A DNA stretch of 39,338 bases, taken from the IMG/VR virus record IMGVR_UViG_3300042564_000462, positions 1-39,338 of that record. The stretch is one strand, 5' to 3'. Positions 17,935-24,560 of this stretch are shown here, in pieces. The notes below the pieces were generated by a model. The model was not told the DNA's origin. It worked only from the letters and a program-made list of their open reading frames with translations, and did no database searches. Numbering within the stretch: position 1 is the first letter of the stretch; each line of letters begins with the position of its first letter. The position numbers and the translations under genes are program-made. This DNA is from a virus.

Positions 17935-18146
17935 TGAGTAAAGCAAAAAGATTTGGTATCTGGTTAGCAGATAGTCCATTTGGTGGCATGTTAAAGGCAG
18001 CACTAGGTGCTGTACTTGTATATGTTTTAGACAATGTTTCATCTTTTGACTTAGCACCAATTGTTGTTGTTGCATTAGGTGCAGCATTGCCAGTAGCAAT
18101 TAACTACGTTAATGCTATGGATCTACGTTATGGAAATGTAGAATAA
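17934..18146 (+). CDS. Holin-like membrane protein (70 aa)
   Basis: The 70-residue product has two hydrophobic segments (about residues 19-35 and 41-60) joined by a short Ser-Ser-Phe-Asp turn. The N-terminus is charged, Lys-rich and short, and the C-terminus is polar. This is the usual plan for a small two-span holin, which makes membrane lesions that time lysis. It is immediately followed by the M23 peptidase (TAATG), as expected for a holin-endolysin pair. The start also overlaps the upstream stop. Confidence 0.78.
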   Translation: MSKAKRFGIWLADSPFGGMLKAALGAVLVYVLDNVSSFDLAPIVVVALGAALPVAINYVNAMDLRYGNVE

Positions 18147-18547
18147 TGTACCCAGTAAGAAATGTAGTTATTTCTCAGAAGTATGGTGTTAAATCAAGAC
18201 GATATAAAATTGGTTATCACGATGGTGTTGACTTTGCTTGCAAGACTGGTACTCCAGTTTACGCGGCACGTAAAGGTGTAGTTAGTTCTAGCAACTGGGG
18301 TGCTGATTTTGGCAAGCACATTGTGCAACGTAGGACATATCCTTTAGGTACAAAGAACCACTTAGTATACGCTCACCTATCAAAAGTATTTGTACAAGCT
18401 GGAGATAAAATTTTTAAGGGACAATTGATTGGACTTAGCGGTAACACAGGTAATAGCACTGCTGCTCATCTCCATTTTGGTGAAAGAAACGGTGCTCGCT
18501 GGAGCACAAGTCAGCCAGTTAATCCGCAAAAAACATTGGATGCATAA
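18146..18547 (+). CDS. M23-family endolysin / peptidase (133 aa)
   Basis: The 133-residue zinc metallopeptidase has a complete M23 (LytM-type) signature: His25-x3-Asp29, Tyr-Ala-His77 and His108-x-His110 in a His-Leu-His-Phe block. The enzyme hydrolyses peptide cross-links in peptidoglycan. There is no signal peptide and no extra wall-binding domain, so it relies on the holin for access. It is short for the family. It lies between the holin and an unknown 128-residue protein in a three-gene lysis-type set, all coupled by TAATG. Confidence 0.93.
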   Translation: MYPVRNVVISQKYGVKSRRYKIGYHDGVDFACKTGTPVYAARKGVVSSSNWGADFGKHIVQRRTYPLGTKNHLVYAHLSKVFVQAGDKIFKGQLIGLSGNTGNSTAAHLHFGERNGARWSTSQPVNPQKTLDA

Positions 18548-18933
18548 TGATTGATAAAGTAGAATCAAATAAAGATAAGCAATCTATTATTTCAGGTAAG
18601 GCTGTTGCTGTCCGCATCAACGGCAAGACATCTTGGAAGGGTTCAGTACGTAGCAGACGCAATATGTGGGAGACTACTATTCAGGTAGAACTACCACCTG
18701 GTGGACTACCAAACATTATTCGCTTCCGCTTCTGTCGTTATCCAGGAACTGCTAAGGCTGACTACACTGGTCATTTCTCTTACCCTGTCCATCCAGGGAT
18801 GGCAGGTAGAACTGTATGGGTAACCCTAGCTCATGGCTTTATTTCAGGTGGTGCTATGCCAGTAGGTATCTTTATTGACCATGATGGTACTGCACCTATC
18901 GTCCTAGACGGACGGCAGATAAAGGCTAACTAG
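18547..18933 (+). CDS. Lysis-cassette protein of unknown role (128 aa)
   Basis: This is the last gene of the rightward operon, coupled to the endolysin by TAATG. The sequence begins with a charged helix. An apparent beta region follows with Asn-Gly-Lys-Thr-Ser-Trp, Ser-Arg-Arg-Asn-Met-Trp and Ile-Arg-Phe-Arg-Phe-Cys motifs. It also has Pro-Gly and His-Pro-Gly turns. No membrane segment or Zn motif was seen. The location suggests a cell-wall-binding subunit that assists the single-domain endolysin, or a spanin-like accessory. That is inference and the family is not recognised. Confidence 0.7.
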   Translation: MIDKVESNKDKQSIISGKAVAVRINGKTSWKGSVRSRRNMWETTIQVELPPGGLPNIIRFRFCRYPGTAKADYTGHFSYPVHPGMAGRTVWVTLAHGFISGGAMPVGIFIDHDGTAPIVLDGRQIKAN

Positions 18934-19040
18934 GATACAATTTAACAAACCCCACTAGGGCTAGAACTGAAAAGTTTCCCCAAGACTTGTGGGCTACAAT
19001 GCTCATTGCTGGCTCTCAGAGCCACGTAGAGCCACGTAAT
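18934..19040 (+). other. Structured intergenic segment before main terminator
   Basis: There is no gene here. It holds a small AACT-GAAA-AGTT hairpin (GNRA-type loop) near 18970 and a GGCTCT/AGAGCC hairpin near 19011-19023. A tandem direct repeat of GAGCCACGTA (two copies, about 19019-19038) also shares its GAGCC with the hairpin arm. Its role is unknown. It may stabilise the 3' end of the lysis mRNA. Confidence 0.45.
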
Positions 19041-19102
19041 CCCCTCTGGGGTAGTAGAGTATGAACTTAGTACTTACTACCCTAAGAGGGGTTATTTTTT
19101 TA
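19041..19102 (+). terminator. Rho-independent terminator of rightward operon
   Basis: CCCCTCTGGGGTAGTA (19041-19056) pairs with 19075-19091 (TACTACCCTAAGAGGGG) with one bulge. A T-rich run follows at 19092-19101. The stem loop is 18 nt. The T run contains the reverse complement of the stop codon of the opposing sigma-like gene (19100-19102), so the two transcription blocks converge here with almost no spacer. The reverse strand shows no equivalent T tract, so leftward transcription may read through. Confidence 0.8.
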
Positions 19103-19741
19103 TGTATTACTTTGGTAGTCTTCGTCTCTTACTGGTGGATTACCACCTAGTATCTTGACCATTTTGTTGACTGCTCTGTTAGCTTCCATCATCACTGCTT
19201 TCTGTGACTTGTCAGCGTCCATACGATCTCTTAGTTCTGCTCCATCTATCTGCTCTCCATAAAATAAATGAACTAATGATTTCTCTCTGTCATTTAACTT
19301 ATCGAAAGCAACCTTGACATCAGAACTAAATGCCATGAAGTCACCTGACTCTGCTAGTGCTTTACTAGTACGACCCATGTTGCTTAGTGTGTTGTTGAAC
19401 TTAGTCCAGTCGTCACTAAGTACAGCAGGAATCATAAGCTTAATGAACTGCTTGTTGTACCAGAAGTTATCTTCAGCATTGTAACCAGACTTATGTGCTT
19501 TTTCTTTGATGCAATAGTCTAGTGCTGAGTTACGTAGTGACCTAGCAAATAGTTTATCTCTATCTTTCTGATCAGGTAGAGCTAACCATTCTTCTATTTT
19601 GTTAGGATGTTCAGCAAACCATAGCCATAACTCTTGTTCAATGTCTTCGCGTTCAACCATCTGGTACTTACGCTTAAACTCTGATCCAATCTGCTTGACC
19701 ATAGCATGGTACATCTCATAAACAATTCCATTAGAACTCAT
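19100..19741 (-). CDS. Sigma-factor-like RNA polymerase subunit (213 aa)
   Basis: The protein has the two conserved regions of small sigma factors. Region 2-like helices span residues 25-88: Glu-Asp-Ile-Glu-Gln-Glu-Leu-Trp, then Arg-Asn-Ser-Ala-Leu-Asp-Tyr. A region 4-like helix-turn-helix spans residues 144-197: Leu-Asn-Asp-Arg-Glu-Lys, Leu-Phe-Tyr-Gly-Glu-Gln and Ala-Val-Met-Met-Glu-Ala-Asn. It would bind host core RNA polymerase and direct it to phage promoters. This suits a phage with no RNA polymerase of its own. It is the last gene of the leftward block and overlaps the previous gene by 11 bases. Late expression is possible. The match is distant, so an alternative HTH role remains open. 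Confidence 0.72.
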   Translation of the reverse strand: MSSNGIVYEMYHAMVKQIGSEFKRKYQMVEREDIEQELWLWFAEHPNKIEEWLALPDQKDRDKLFARSLRNSALDYCIKEKAHKSGYNAEDNFWYNKQFIKLMIPAVLSDDWTKFNNTLSNMGRTSKALAESGDFMAFSSDVKVAFDKLNDREKSLVHLFYGEQIDGAELRDRMDADKSQKAVMMEANRAVNKMVKILGGNPPVRDEDYQSNT

Positions 19742-20489
19742 ACGTCTTACCCTCGACTACAAAAGATCGTCCATTGATAGGTACAACAACAGGAGTTACG
19801 TTACCTCTACGTATGTAGAGAATAGTAAATGCTTGTTGCCAGTTAGCACTACCAGTATTTAAATAAGACGCTTGGCTAAGATCCATAAGGTGTCCGACTT
19901 CAACTCCGTAGAGACGACTGTGAATCTTGCCGTTGTAGCCTTGGTGTTCATGTTGAATTCCCGCACGATGTGTATGCCCACAGACGACCGAAGACCCAAT
20001 CTTGCGAGCCAAAGCCAAAGCCGTCCCACCAGCTTGCCTTGAGATGTTGCCTTCATCTCCATGTGCCAGTACCCATCCTGGCGTAAACTCCCATAGTTTA
20101 TCGTGATAGGTAATTTCGTTTTCGCTGTAATGTAGAAGCTTGGAGTATTCCAATTCCCGCAGACTTGCCAGGGCTGGTGCGTATCTTTTGACATAGTTCT
20201 CAACTCGGTCACCGTGGTTACTCCTCATAGTATGGAAAGGCTTATCGCCTAACTTGTTTTTAAACTCTTTCATAATGGCAGCAGTACGATCTAGTCCAGC
20301 TTGCAGAGTTCCTTCAAACTCTCCAACTAAACCTTTGTTCCATCGTGATGGTTCAGGACTATCTGCTTCATCACCAACACAGTAAAGTTCATCTGGTTGG
20401 TAGTCACCCACAAAGTTTTGTACTGCACGTACAGCACGGGGATCATGGTAAGGAACTTGCATGTCTGGAATCACTATAACTGTTTTCAT
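19731..20489 (-). CDS. Calcineurin-like metallophosphoesterase (252 aa)
   Basis: The domain is complete. The metal-binding plan is Asp9-Met-Gln11 with His15, Gly-Asp40-Glu with Asp43, Ser-Asn91-His92-Gly-Asp94, His143, and Gly171-His172-Thr-His174. Such enzymes hydrolyse phosphomonoesters or phosphodiesters with two metals. In phages the substrate is usually unknown, possibly nucleic acid ends or cyclic nucleotides. The start ATG 20489 has AGG five bases upstream. It lies in the replication/nucleotide block next to a DUF1599-like gene. No signal peptide was seen. Confidence 0.9.
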   Translation of the reverse strand: MKTVIVIPDMQVPYHDPRAVRAVQNFVGDYQPDELYCVGDEADSPEPSRWNKGLVGEFEGTLQAGLDRTAAIMKEFKNKLGDKPFHTMRSNHGDRVENYVKRYAPALASLRELEYSKLLHYSENEITYHDKLWEFTPGWVLAHGDEGNISRQAGGTALALARKIGSSVVCGHTHRAGIQHEHQGYNGKIHSRLYGVEVGHLMDLSQASYLNTGSANWQQAFTILYIRRGNVTPVVVPINGRSFVVEGKTYEF

Positions 20490-20495
20490 GTTTAC

Positions 20496-20969
20496 CTACT
20501 TAGTAGTATCCCACTTGCCTTCAATTACCAGTAAGGCAATGAGTGCATAGTTAAGGATGTCAATGAATGTATCTTGTACACTTTCGTTTTGTGGTTCTTT
20601 ATTGTTTGACAATAGATTGTTTAGTCTTGCTACCTTGTCATGTAGCCTAACACTTAGTCCGTTCAGTGGTCCACCTGGTGCATCAGAGATGTTGCTTGGT
20701 CCATAGTCGTCATGCTTTTGCACTAGTAACTCAATAGCTTTGCGAGCTATGATGGCAGCTTCAAACTCTAATGGTGGTTTTATTTTAGCGTTGGTCTCTT
20801 TAATGTTAGAGTAAGTCCGTTCGCATATTTGACATCTACAACTTCTAATCCCATGTTGATCAGGGCTTGGAAGATGTGATTGATTTCTTGTTCGCTGAAG
20901 TCCTGCATTGTAATCCTTTAGTTTAGCTTCGTGTTCTTCTAGTTCTTTTAAGTCTTGCTTAGTGCTCAT
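20496..20969 (-). CDS. DUF1599 (Nmad1)-like protein with Cys knuckle (157 aa)
   Basis: The C-terminal part (about residues 65-155) follows the DUF1599 pattern: Lys-His-Asp-Asp-Tyr-Gly-Pro-Ser-Asn, Gly-Leu-Ser-Val-Arg-Leu, Asp-Lys-Val-Ala-Arg-Leu-Asn, then Glu-Ser-Val-Gln-Asp-Thr-Phe-Ile-Asp-Ile-Leu-Asn. The family is called nucleotide-modification-associated domain 1 and resembles all-alpha NTP hydrolases in layout. The N-terminal 60 residues are an extension with a Cys44-x-Cys46-x2-Cys49 cluster, possibly a zinc knuckle. The start overlaps the primase stop (ATGA). A role in nucleotide pool handling is inferred. Confidence 0.75.
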   Translation of the reverse strand: MSTKQDLKELEEHEAKLKDYNAGLQRTRNQSHLPSPDQHGIRSCRCQICERTYSNIKETNAKIKPPLEFEAAIIARKAIELLVQKHDDYGPSNISDAPGGPLNGLSVRLHDKVARLNNLLSNNKEPQNESVQDTFIDILNYALIALLVIEGKWDTTK

Positions 20970-21583
20970 GCTGCAATCTTTTCTGTGAAGTAACCTGATC
21001 CGTTACGTAAGTACATTGAGTTAACATCCTCACCTTCAGGCATCTGCATAATGATAACACTATTAAACTCTTTACTTAGACTCTTTGCAAAATCAGAGCC
21101 AGGCTGATCACCGTCAGCAAAAACATAGATAGTTTCAAAGTCTGCCAGTAAACGTCCGTAGTGCCGTTTCCAAGCATTAGCTCCAGGAACACCCACAGCA
21201 GGAATGCCGCAAGAATAACTAAGAGTGATAGCATCTATTTCTCCTTCACATACCGCTATAAAATTGCCTGCCGTGTGCAGTGCATTAACATTGTATAACC
21301 TAGTAGAAGTTCCTGGCATACCCATGTACTTAGGCTCTTCTAATCCCATTGATCTAAACCTTACATCAACTACACCTGTTGGTGTTATGTATGGAATAGC
21401 AAGTCTATTTACAAATGCTTCTTGTCCTGCTAGTGGATCAACGACGACTCCTAATCGAATCTCTTGAGCTGTCTTTAGACTTATTCCTCGCTTGGCTAGA
21501 TACTCTTCTGCCAATGGAAGGTACTCCTCGTAATGACTTGTAGCTTTCTCCAGTAATACCTTCTGCGATCTTGATAGCTTCAC
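20966..21583 (-). CDS. Primase TOPRIM subunit (205 aa)
   Basis: This contains a DnaG-type TOPRIM fold: Cys-Glu113-Gly-Glu-Ile-Asp in strand 1 and Ala-Asp157-Gly-Asp159-Gln-Pro-Gly for metal binding. A core-like N-terminal region with Glu-Glu-Tyr-Leu-Ala-Lys-Arg-Gly-Ile (residues 26-34) is typical of the stretch after the zinc domain of DnaG. It starts at GTG 21583, with AAGGAG nine bases upstream, inside the zinc-finger ORF in another frame, so it is probably initiated independently. It would synthesise RNA primers with the zinc-binding subunit encoded at 21438-21797. Its C-terminus lacks a helicase-binding domain. Confidence 0.88.
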   Translation of the reverse strand: MKLSRSQKVLLEKATSHYEEYLPLAEEYLAKRGISLKTAQEIRLGVVVDPLAGQEAFVNRLAIPYITPTGVVDVRFRSMGLEEPKYMGMPGTSTRLYNVNALHTAGNFIAVCEGEIDAITLSYSCGIPAVGVPGANAWKRHYGRLLADFETIYVFADGDQPGSDFAKSLSKEFNSVIIMQMPEGEDVNSMYLRNGSGYFTEKIAA

Positions 21584-21797
21584 CGTACTTAACTCCTTCG
21601 TGTATTTTGATTACGTTAAATGCATTTCCTTTTACTCCACAGCCATGACATACAAAGATGTTATCTGTAACTGATACGCCTGCTGATGCATGGCTATCGT
21701 CATGGAATGGACACTTAATCTTTTGCCAACTGCCATAGTCTCTACGTAATCTACCACCGTAGTGCTCTATGATTGCAGCAATAGGTGGTACGTCCAT
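21438..21797 (-). CDS. Primase zinc-binding subunit (119 aa), split from TOPRIM
   Basis: The CHC2 zinc-finger signature is clear: Cys29-Pro-Phe-His32 and Cys50-His-Gly-Cys53, with the flanking Ile-Lys and Phe-Asn-Val-Ile-Lys. The last about 40 residues are basic and low complexity, lying out of frame over the start of the TOPRIM ORF (146 bases of overlap). This domain normally recognises template sites for primer synthesis and is fused to the TOPRIM domain in DnaG/T7 gp4. Here the two halves are separate ORFs. The start ATG 21797 overlaps the previous stop as TGATG. Confidence 0.88.
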   Translation of the reverse strand: MDVPPIAAIIEHYGGRLRRDYGSWQKIKCPFHDDSHASAGVSVTDNIFVCHGCGVKGNAFNVIKIHEGVKYGEAIKIAEGITGESYKSLRGVPSIGRRVSSQARNKSKDSSRDSIRSRR

Positions 21798-22132
21798 CAG
21801 TAACCTGCGTCTTCTATTAGTTTAAACCATACATGCACTGGCATAGTGGCGTACCATAACCCAACATCTTGGGTTCCTTTTTTCTTATGAATCACTACAC
21901 CTGTATCAGCTTTGTCATTAACCATTTCAACTTCTAGTTCTTTTAACCATGCTGATAGTTCCATCTTGGCACAGTTTTTTATTTCGAGTACAACTCCAGG
22001 CACACCTGCAATGTCACCTCGATCATTGACACCGTTAAGTGATCGTCGTTCGACATGCTTGCGTCCTTTACTTAGTAGCCAGTTAACTACTGCTGTCTCA
22101 GCAGCCGTACCTTTTTGTTTACTTTTGCTCAT
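21797..22132 (-). CDS. Holliday-junction-resolvase-like nuclease (111 aa)
   Basis: A PD-(D/E)XK core is visible: Glu12, Asp40 and Glu50-Ile-Lys52, within a Gly-Asp-Ile-Ala-Gly and Val-Val-Leu-Glu-Ile-Lys-Asn arrangement typical of small phage or archaeal-type resolvases and related endonucleases. It would cut branched DNA formed in replication or before packaging. I chose the ATG at 22132 because it sits next to the end of the preceding Cys-rich ORF; a longer in-frame start at 22147 adds only five residues and no motif. It is coupled to the primase zinc gene (TGATG). Confidence 0.82.
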   Translation of the reverse strand: MSKSKQKGTAAETAVVNWLLSKGRKHVERRSLNGVNDRGDIAGVPGVVLEIKNCAKMELSAWLKELEVEMVNDKADTGVVIHKKKGTQDVGLWYATMPVHVWFKLIEDAGY

Positions 22133-22247
22133 GGCATTCACAATCACATTTCAATGTATAGTCGCTTACGTTATTAGTAAATTCTTTTGGGCACTTGCTG
22201 TGTTGCTGTTCTATTTCGTGTCCAGTACACCATCCAAATTTACTCAT
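22119..22247 (-). CDS. Cys/His-rich small protein (42 aa), zinc ribbon-like
   Basis: The 42-codon ORF between the 56-residue ORF and the resolvase has Cys at residues 8, 19, 34, 36 and 38 plus paired His. The pattern Trp-Cys-Thr-Gly-His, His-Ser-Lys-Cys-Pro and Cys-Asp-Cys-Glu-Cys-His suggests at least one zinc site. It starts at ATG 22247, five bases ahead of the previous stop, and overlaps the resolvase start by 14 bases. Dense packing and conserved-looking Cys spacing support it being a gene. Its function is unknown. Confidence 0.6.
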   Translation of the reverse strand: MSKFGWCTGHEIEQQHSKCPKEFTNNVSDYTLKCDCECHEQK

Positions 22248-22410
22248 CATCATCGTCATACTCTACTGGATTATTGGTATCCCAATTGATGCGTTCCATA
22301 CTTTCACCACCTACATAGTTTAGTTTGTTGTATACTTCTATTACATTTTCTACTGCAAGATTTAGTTCAGCATATGCTGCCAATAAACCCAATGATTCTT
22401 CTGGTCTCAT
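22240..22410 (-). CDS. Small acidic helical protein (56 aa)
   Basis: The 56-codon ORF starts at ATG 22410 inside the stop of the helicase gene (ATGA overlap). An N-terminal helix of Glu, Leu, Ala and Tyr is followed by a polar linker and a run of Asp/Glu at the C-terminus. No Cys is present. It may be a small partner of the ATPase or a leader for the coupled Cys-rich gene. The family is not recognised. Confidence 0.6.
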   Translation of the reverse strand: MRPEESLGLLAAYAELNLAVENVIEVYNKLNYVGGESMERINWDTNNPVEYDDDDE

Positions 22411-23189
22411 CTTGCTTCCTCTAAGTCTGCTATAAACATATACTCTGGATTAAATTGTAACCATACTGGTGACTTACCAGACTGGTCTGCCTTACCGTAT
22501 CTATTCTTAACTGCAGCTACACCTAGTAATCCATTGCTCTGTCCAACGGTAAGGATTAGTGCAGGTAACTGTGCTACCTTGCCTTGCAAGGATGATCTTG
22601 GTTGGCATGGGTCTCCGACATAACCTTCTTGTGTGTGATGTAACACTAGGATAGCGGCGTTGGTATCTCTTGCTAAGTACTTAAGTTCTTTAAGTGCACT
22701 ACGCATGTTACTGAATTCTTCTCCGCCATCCATACTAATATCCATAAGGTTATCAATAACAATTAAGGCAGGTGCTTCTCCAAGTAACTCCTCAATCGCG
22801 GTAACCTCATCGTCGATATCACTAAGACTAGGGGCACTATCAAAGCTCCAATAAATATGGCTGGCAAGAGCAAGGTTATTCCTAGAATTGATTGGGTCTT
22901 CCGATATGATTTTTTCTGCTTCACTCTGACTTACTCCTGTAATCATTGAATACAAACGCATAGCCATAGTGTGAGCATTAGTATCTGCTGATAGGTATAG
23001 CGTTGGTGCTTGCATACGTAATGCTAGGGCTAGTGCAAGTGTTGACTTACCTGCACCTGGTGTGCCTGCAATCATACTTACTTCTGCTCTTCGTAATACG
23101 ATTTGGTTATTGTCAAACGTCCTGAATACTGTAGGCATTGGCTCACCACCAATGTCAGGACGACCTACTGCTCTGCTTAATGTTTTCAT
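22407..23189 (-). CDS. RecA/DnaB-type replicative helicase ATPase (260 aa)
   Basis: This is an AAA/RecA-fold ATPase with Walker A Gly-Thr-Pro-Gly-Ala-Gly-Lys-Ser-Thr at residues 42-50 and Walker B Leu-Ile-Val-Ile-Asp-Asn-Leu-Met-Asp at 142-150. A His-His-Thr-Gln sensor lies at 184-187, and a late Lys-Asn-Arg-Tyr-Gly motif matches DnaB/RepA-type helicases. It lacks the DnaB N-terminal domain, so it is a minimal hexameric helicase core, likely loaded by unknown phage or host factors. The start ATG 23189 has GGGAG upstream, after a 12-bp inverted repeat. It is probably the replication-fork helicase partnering the split primase. RepA-like assignment is an alternative. Confidence 0.88.
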   Translation of the reverse strand: MKTLSRAVGRPDIGGEPMPTVFRTFDNNQIVLRRAEVSMIAGTPGAGKSTLALALALRMQAPTLYLSADTNAHTMAMRLYSMITGVSQSEAEKIISEDPINSRNNLALASHIYWSFDSAPSLSDIDDEVTAIEELLGEAPALIVIDNLMDISMDGGEEFSNMRSALKELKYLARDTNAAILVLHHTQEGYVGDPCQPRSSLQGKVAQLPALILTVGQSNGLLGVAAVKNRYGKADQSGKSPVWLQFNPEYMFIADLEEAR

Positions 23190-23207
23190 TTATCTCCCAA
23201 TAAATAA

Positions 23208-23249
23208 TTGACTGGGTAGGTAGCCTTCCCCACTACACTACCCAGTCAA
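23208..23249 (-). promoter_or_regulatory. Perfect 12-bp inverted repeat before helicase
   Basis: TTGACTGGGTAG (23208-23219) is the reverse complement of CTACCCAGTCAA (23238-23249), with an 18-nt loop. It lies between the stop of the 157-residue gene and the helicase start. In leftward RNA it makes a strong hairpin followed by an A/T-rich but not purely U tail. This could be an attenuator, an RNase site or a binding site for a dimeric regulator. It occurs once. Confidence 0.6.
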
Positions 23250-23259
23250 ACCTATGCGA

Positions 23260-23733
23260 CTAGAACGTAGCGTAGTCTGGGTCGTTGGTTTTCAGATAGA
23301 TAGCTTTACACTGATCTGGTGTACCTTTAGCTGTTGGACACATGTAAGCCTTGTAAGGTCCGTATGGTCCTACACCTTCACGCTTAGTCATTACACCATG
23401 AATACAAGTCCTGCTGGCTGAGCCTGCTGTAACCCCTGCTACTGATGGTGGTGCTACTGGTGCGAAGGTTGCTGTTGGTGCTGCTGCTGCTGGGATTGGT
23501 GTCTCGCTAATTACTGTACCACCTAGCGCATCAACCACTGTATTGATTCTTGCAGTACTGGATTGACTGGGTTGCGTTCCAAGAAACAACTCTTCCATTG
23601 CAGCGATGCTGTTATTAACTCCGTTACCAATGAGAGCATTGATATTATTTTCAAACTCAGTAGCATCAGTACCGCGTACGGTAATGATAGTACCTACCTT
23701 AGTCTTTACATTTACTACGTAATTACTTTCCAC
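23260..23733 (-). CDS. Zn-ribbon-like replication-module protein (157 aa)
   Basis: The start is GTG 23733 with AAAGGA about nine bases upstream. An N-terminal beta/alpha domain (residues 1-65), a Pro/Ala/Thr-rich linker (about 70-105) and a C-terminal Cys domain follow. In the Cys domain, Cys-Ile-His-Gly-Val-Met, Tyr-Met-Cys-Pro and Gln-Cys-Lys-Ala recall the Cys-x-His-Gly-Met zinc-ribbon pattern seen in other actinophage proteins. The linker and Zn ribbon suggest nucleic-acid binding, perhaps an accessory at the fork. Its position between the nuclease and the helicase supports that. No firm assignment. Confidence 0.72.
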   Translation of the reverse strand: MESNYVVNVKTKVGTIITVRGTDATEFENNINALIGNGVNNSIAAMEELFLGTQPSQSSTARINTVVDALGGTVISETPIPAAAAPTATFAPVAPPSVAGVTAGSASRTCIHGVMTKREGVGPYGPYKAYMCPTAKGTPDQCKAIYLKTNDPDYATF

Positions 23734-23739
23734 TTTGTT

Positions 23740-24357
23740 CTATCCTTTTCTTTTGTACTTGCATTGGTCTTTTACATTACACATTATACAGTGATTGAGG
23801 TTAGGTATGAACAGCTCTGCTTTACGAGCTTGATCAAACTTAGTAACAATCTCAATGATATCATCCTTACTAAAATAGTCTAGGTCAATTAGTTCACTAG
23901 TCTGACCAGACCTAGCCATCCAGTATGCACCATACTGTGGACGGATGCCTAACATTTCTTCCATACCTGCAGCATAGAATGCTAACTGTAAGTCTGACGA
24001 TGGGGTACGTACACCTGTCTTAATATCTAATACAATTAGTTCACCATCAGGGTTAATCATAACTCTGTCAATGTGCATCTGTACTGGTATGTCATTCCAG
24101 ATAGGTGTAAGTGATAGTTCAATTGCTGGTACTCCAGGTTGTACTTCCCACATAGTTAGTGGATGCGTACCATTACGCCATGTAATCCATGAGTCAACCA
24201 TCTCTGAACCATTTACGTTCCACCAATCACCATCTTCTTTGTTGGGATTAGCTTTGGTTGCACGACCAGATGCTTTCCATTGTGCCTGATCAACACCTGT
24301 TTTTGTTAGTTGTTCTGCTTGTTGTGCAGCCCATGCTGCTTCCCAATACTTATTCAT
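23740..24357 (-). CDS. Cas4/RecB-like nuclease, C-terminal subunit (205 aa)
   Basis: This contains the catalytic half of a PD-(D/E)XK exonuclease. His95-Ile-Asp97-Arg, Asp111-Ile-Lys113-Thr-Gly and Gln124-Leu-Ala-Phe-Tyr (a QhxxY-type motif) are present. The C-terminus has Cys190-x2-Cys193-x5-Cys199, the three C-terminal ligands of the Cas4/AddB-type iron-sulphur cluster. The fourth ligand is absent from this ORF and lies in the adjoining 24357-24560 ORF (Cys24). GAAGG six bases before ATG 24357 supports separate initiation; the start overlaps the previous stop (TAATG). The pair would together form the usual about 270-residue protein. Role: 5'-end resection in recombination or replication. 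Confidence 0.85.
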   Translation of the reverse strand: MNKYWEAAWAAQQAEQLTKTGVDQAQWKASGRATKANPNKEDGDWWNVNGSEMVDSWITWRNGTHPLTMWEVQPGVPAIELSLTPIWNDIPVQMHIDRVMINPDGELIVLDIKTGVRTPSSDLQLAFYAAGMEEMLGIRPQYGAYWMARSGQTSELIDLDYFSKDDIIEIVTKFDQARKAELFIPNLNHCIMCNVKDQCKYKRKG

Positions 24358-24560
24358 TACTTACCTTCTGTTTCAAATAGTTCTTTATCATACATCTCGG
24401 TCGCTGTGTGTACTGCACTACCACCTGCTAGGTACCAGGTTGGTTGTTCAATTAACTTTTCCACTCGTGTAAGATAATACTTCCAACCGCAGTCAAGGTA
24501 TGTTGTTAGTGCTGAATAAGATACATGTACTGGTAGTTCGTATCCGTTTATTTTAATCAT
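24357..24560 (-). CDS. Cas4/RecB-like nuclease, N-terminal subunit (67 aa)
   Basis: The sequence matches the first part of RecB/Cas4 nucleases: Ser-Tyr-Ser-Ala-Leu-Thr-Thr-Tyr-Leu-Asp-Cys24-Gly-Trp-Lys-Tyr-Tyr, then a Gly-Ser-Ala-Val-His51-Thr-Ala-Thr-Glu motif. Cys24 would be the first Fe-S ligand of the composite enzyme. I prefer the start at 24560, which gives the same ATGATTAA overlap as several neighbours; an alternative at 24581 adds seven residues. The stop overlaps the start of the catalytic ORF (TAATG), so expression is coupled. Confidence 0.78.
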   Translation of the reverse strand: MIKINGYELPVHVSYSALTTYLDCGWKYYLTRVEKLIEQPTWYLAGGSAVHTATEMYDKELFETEGK

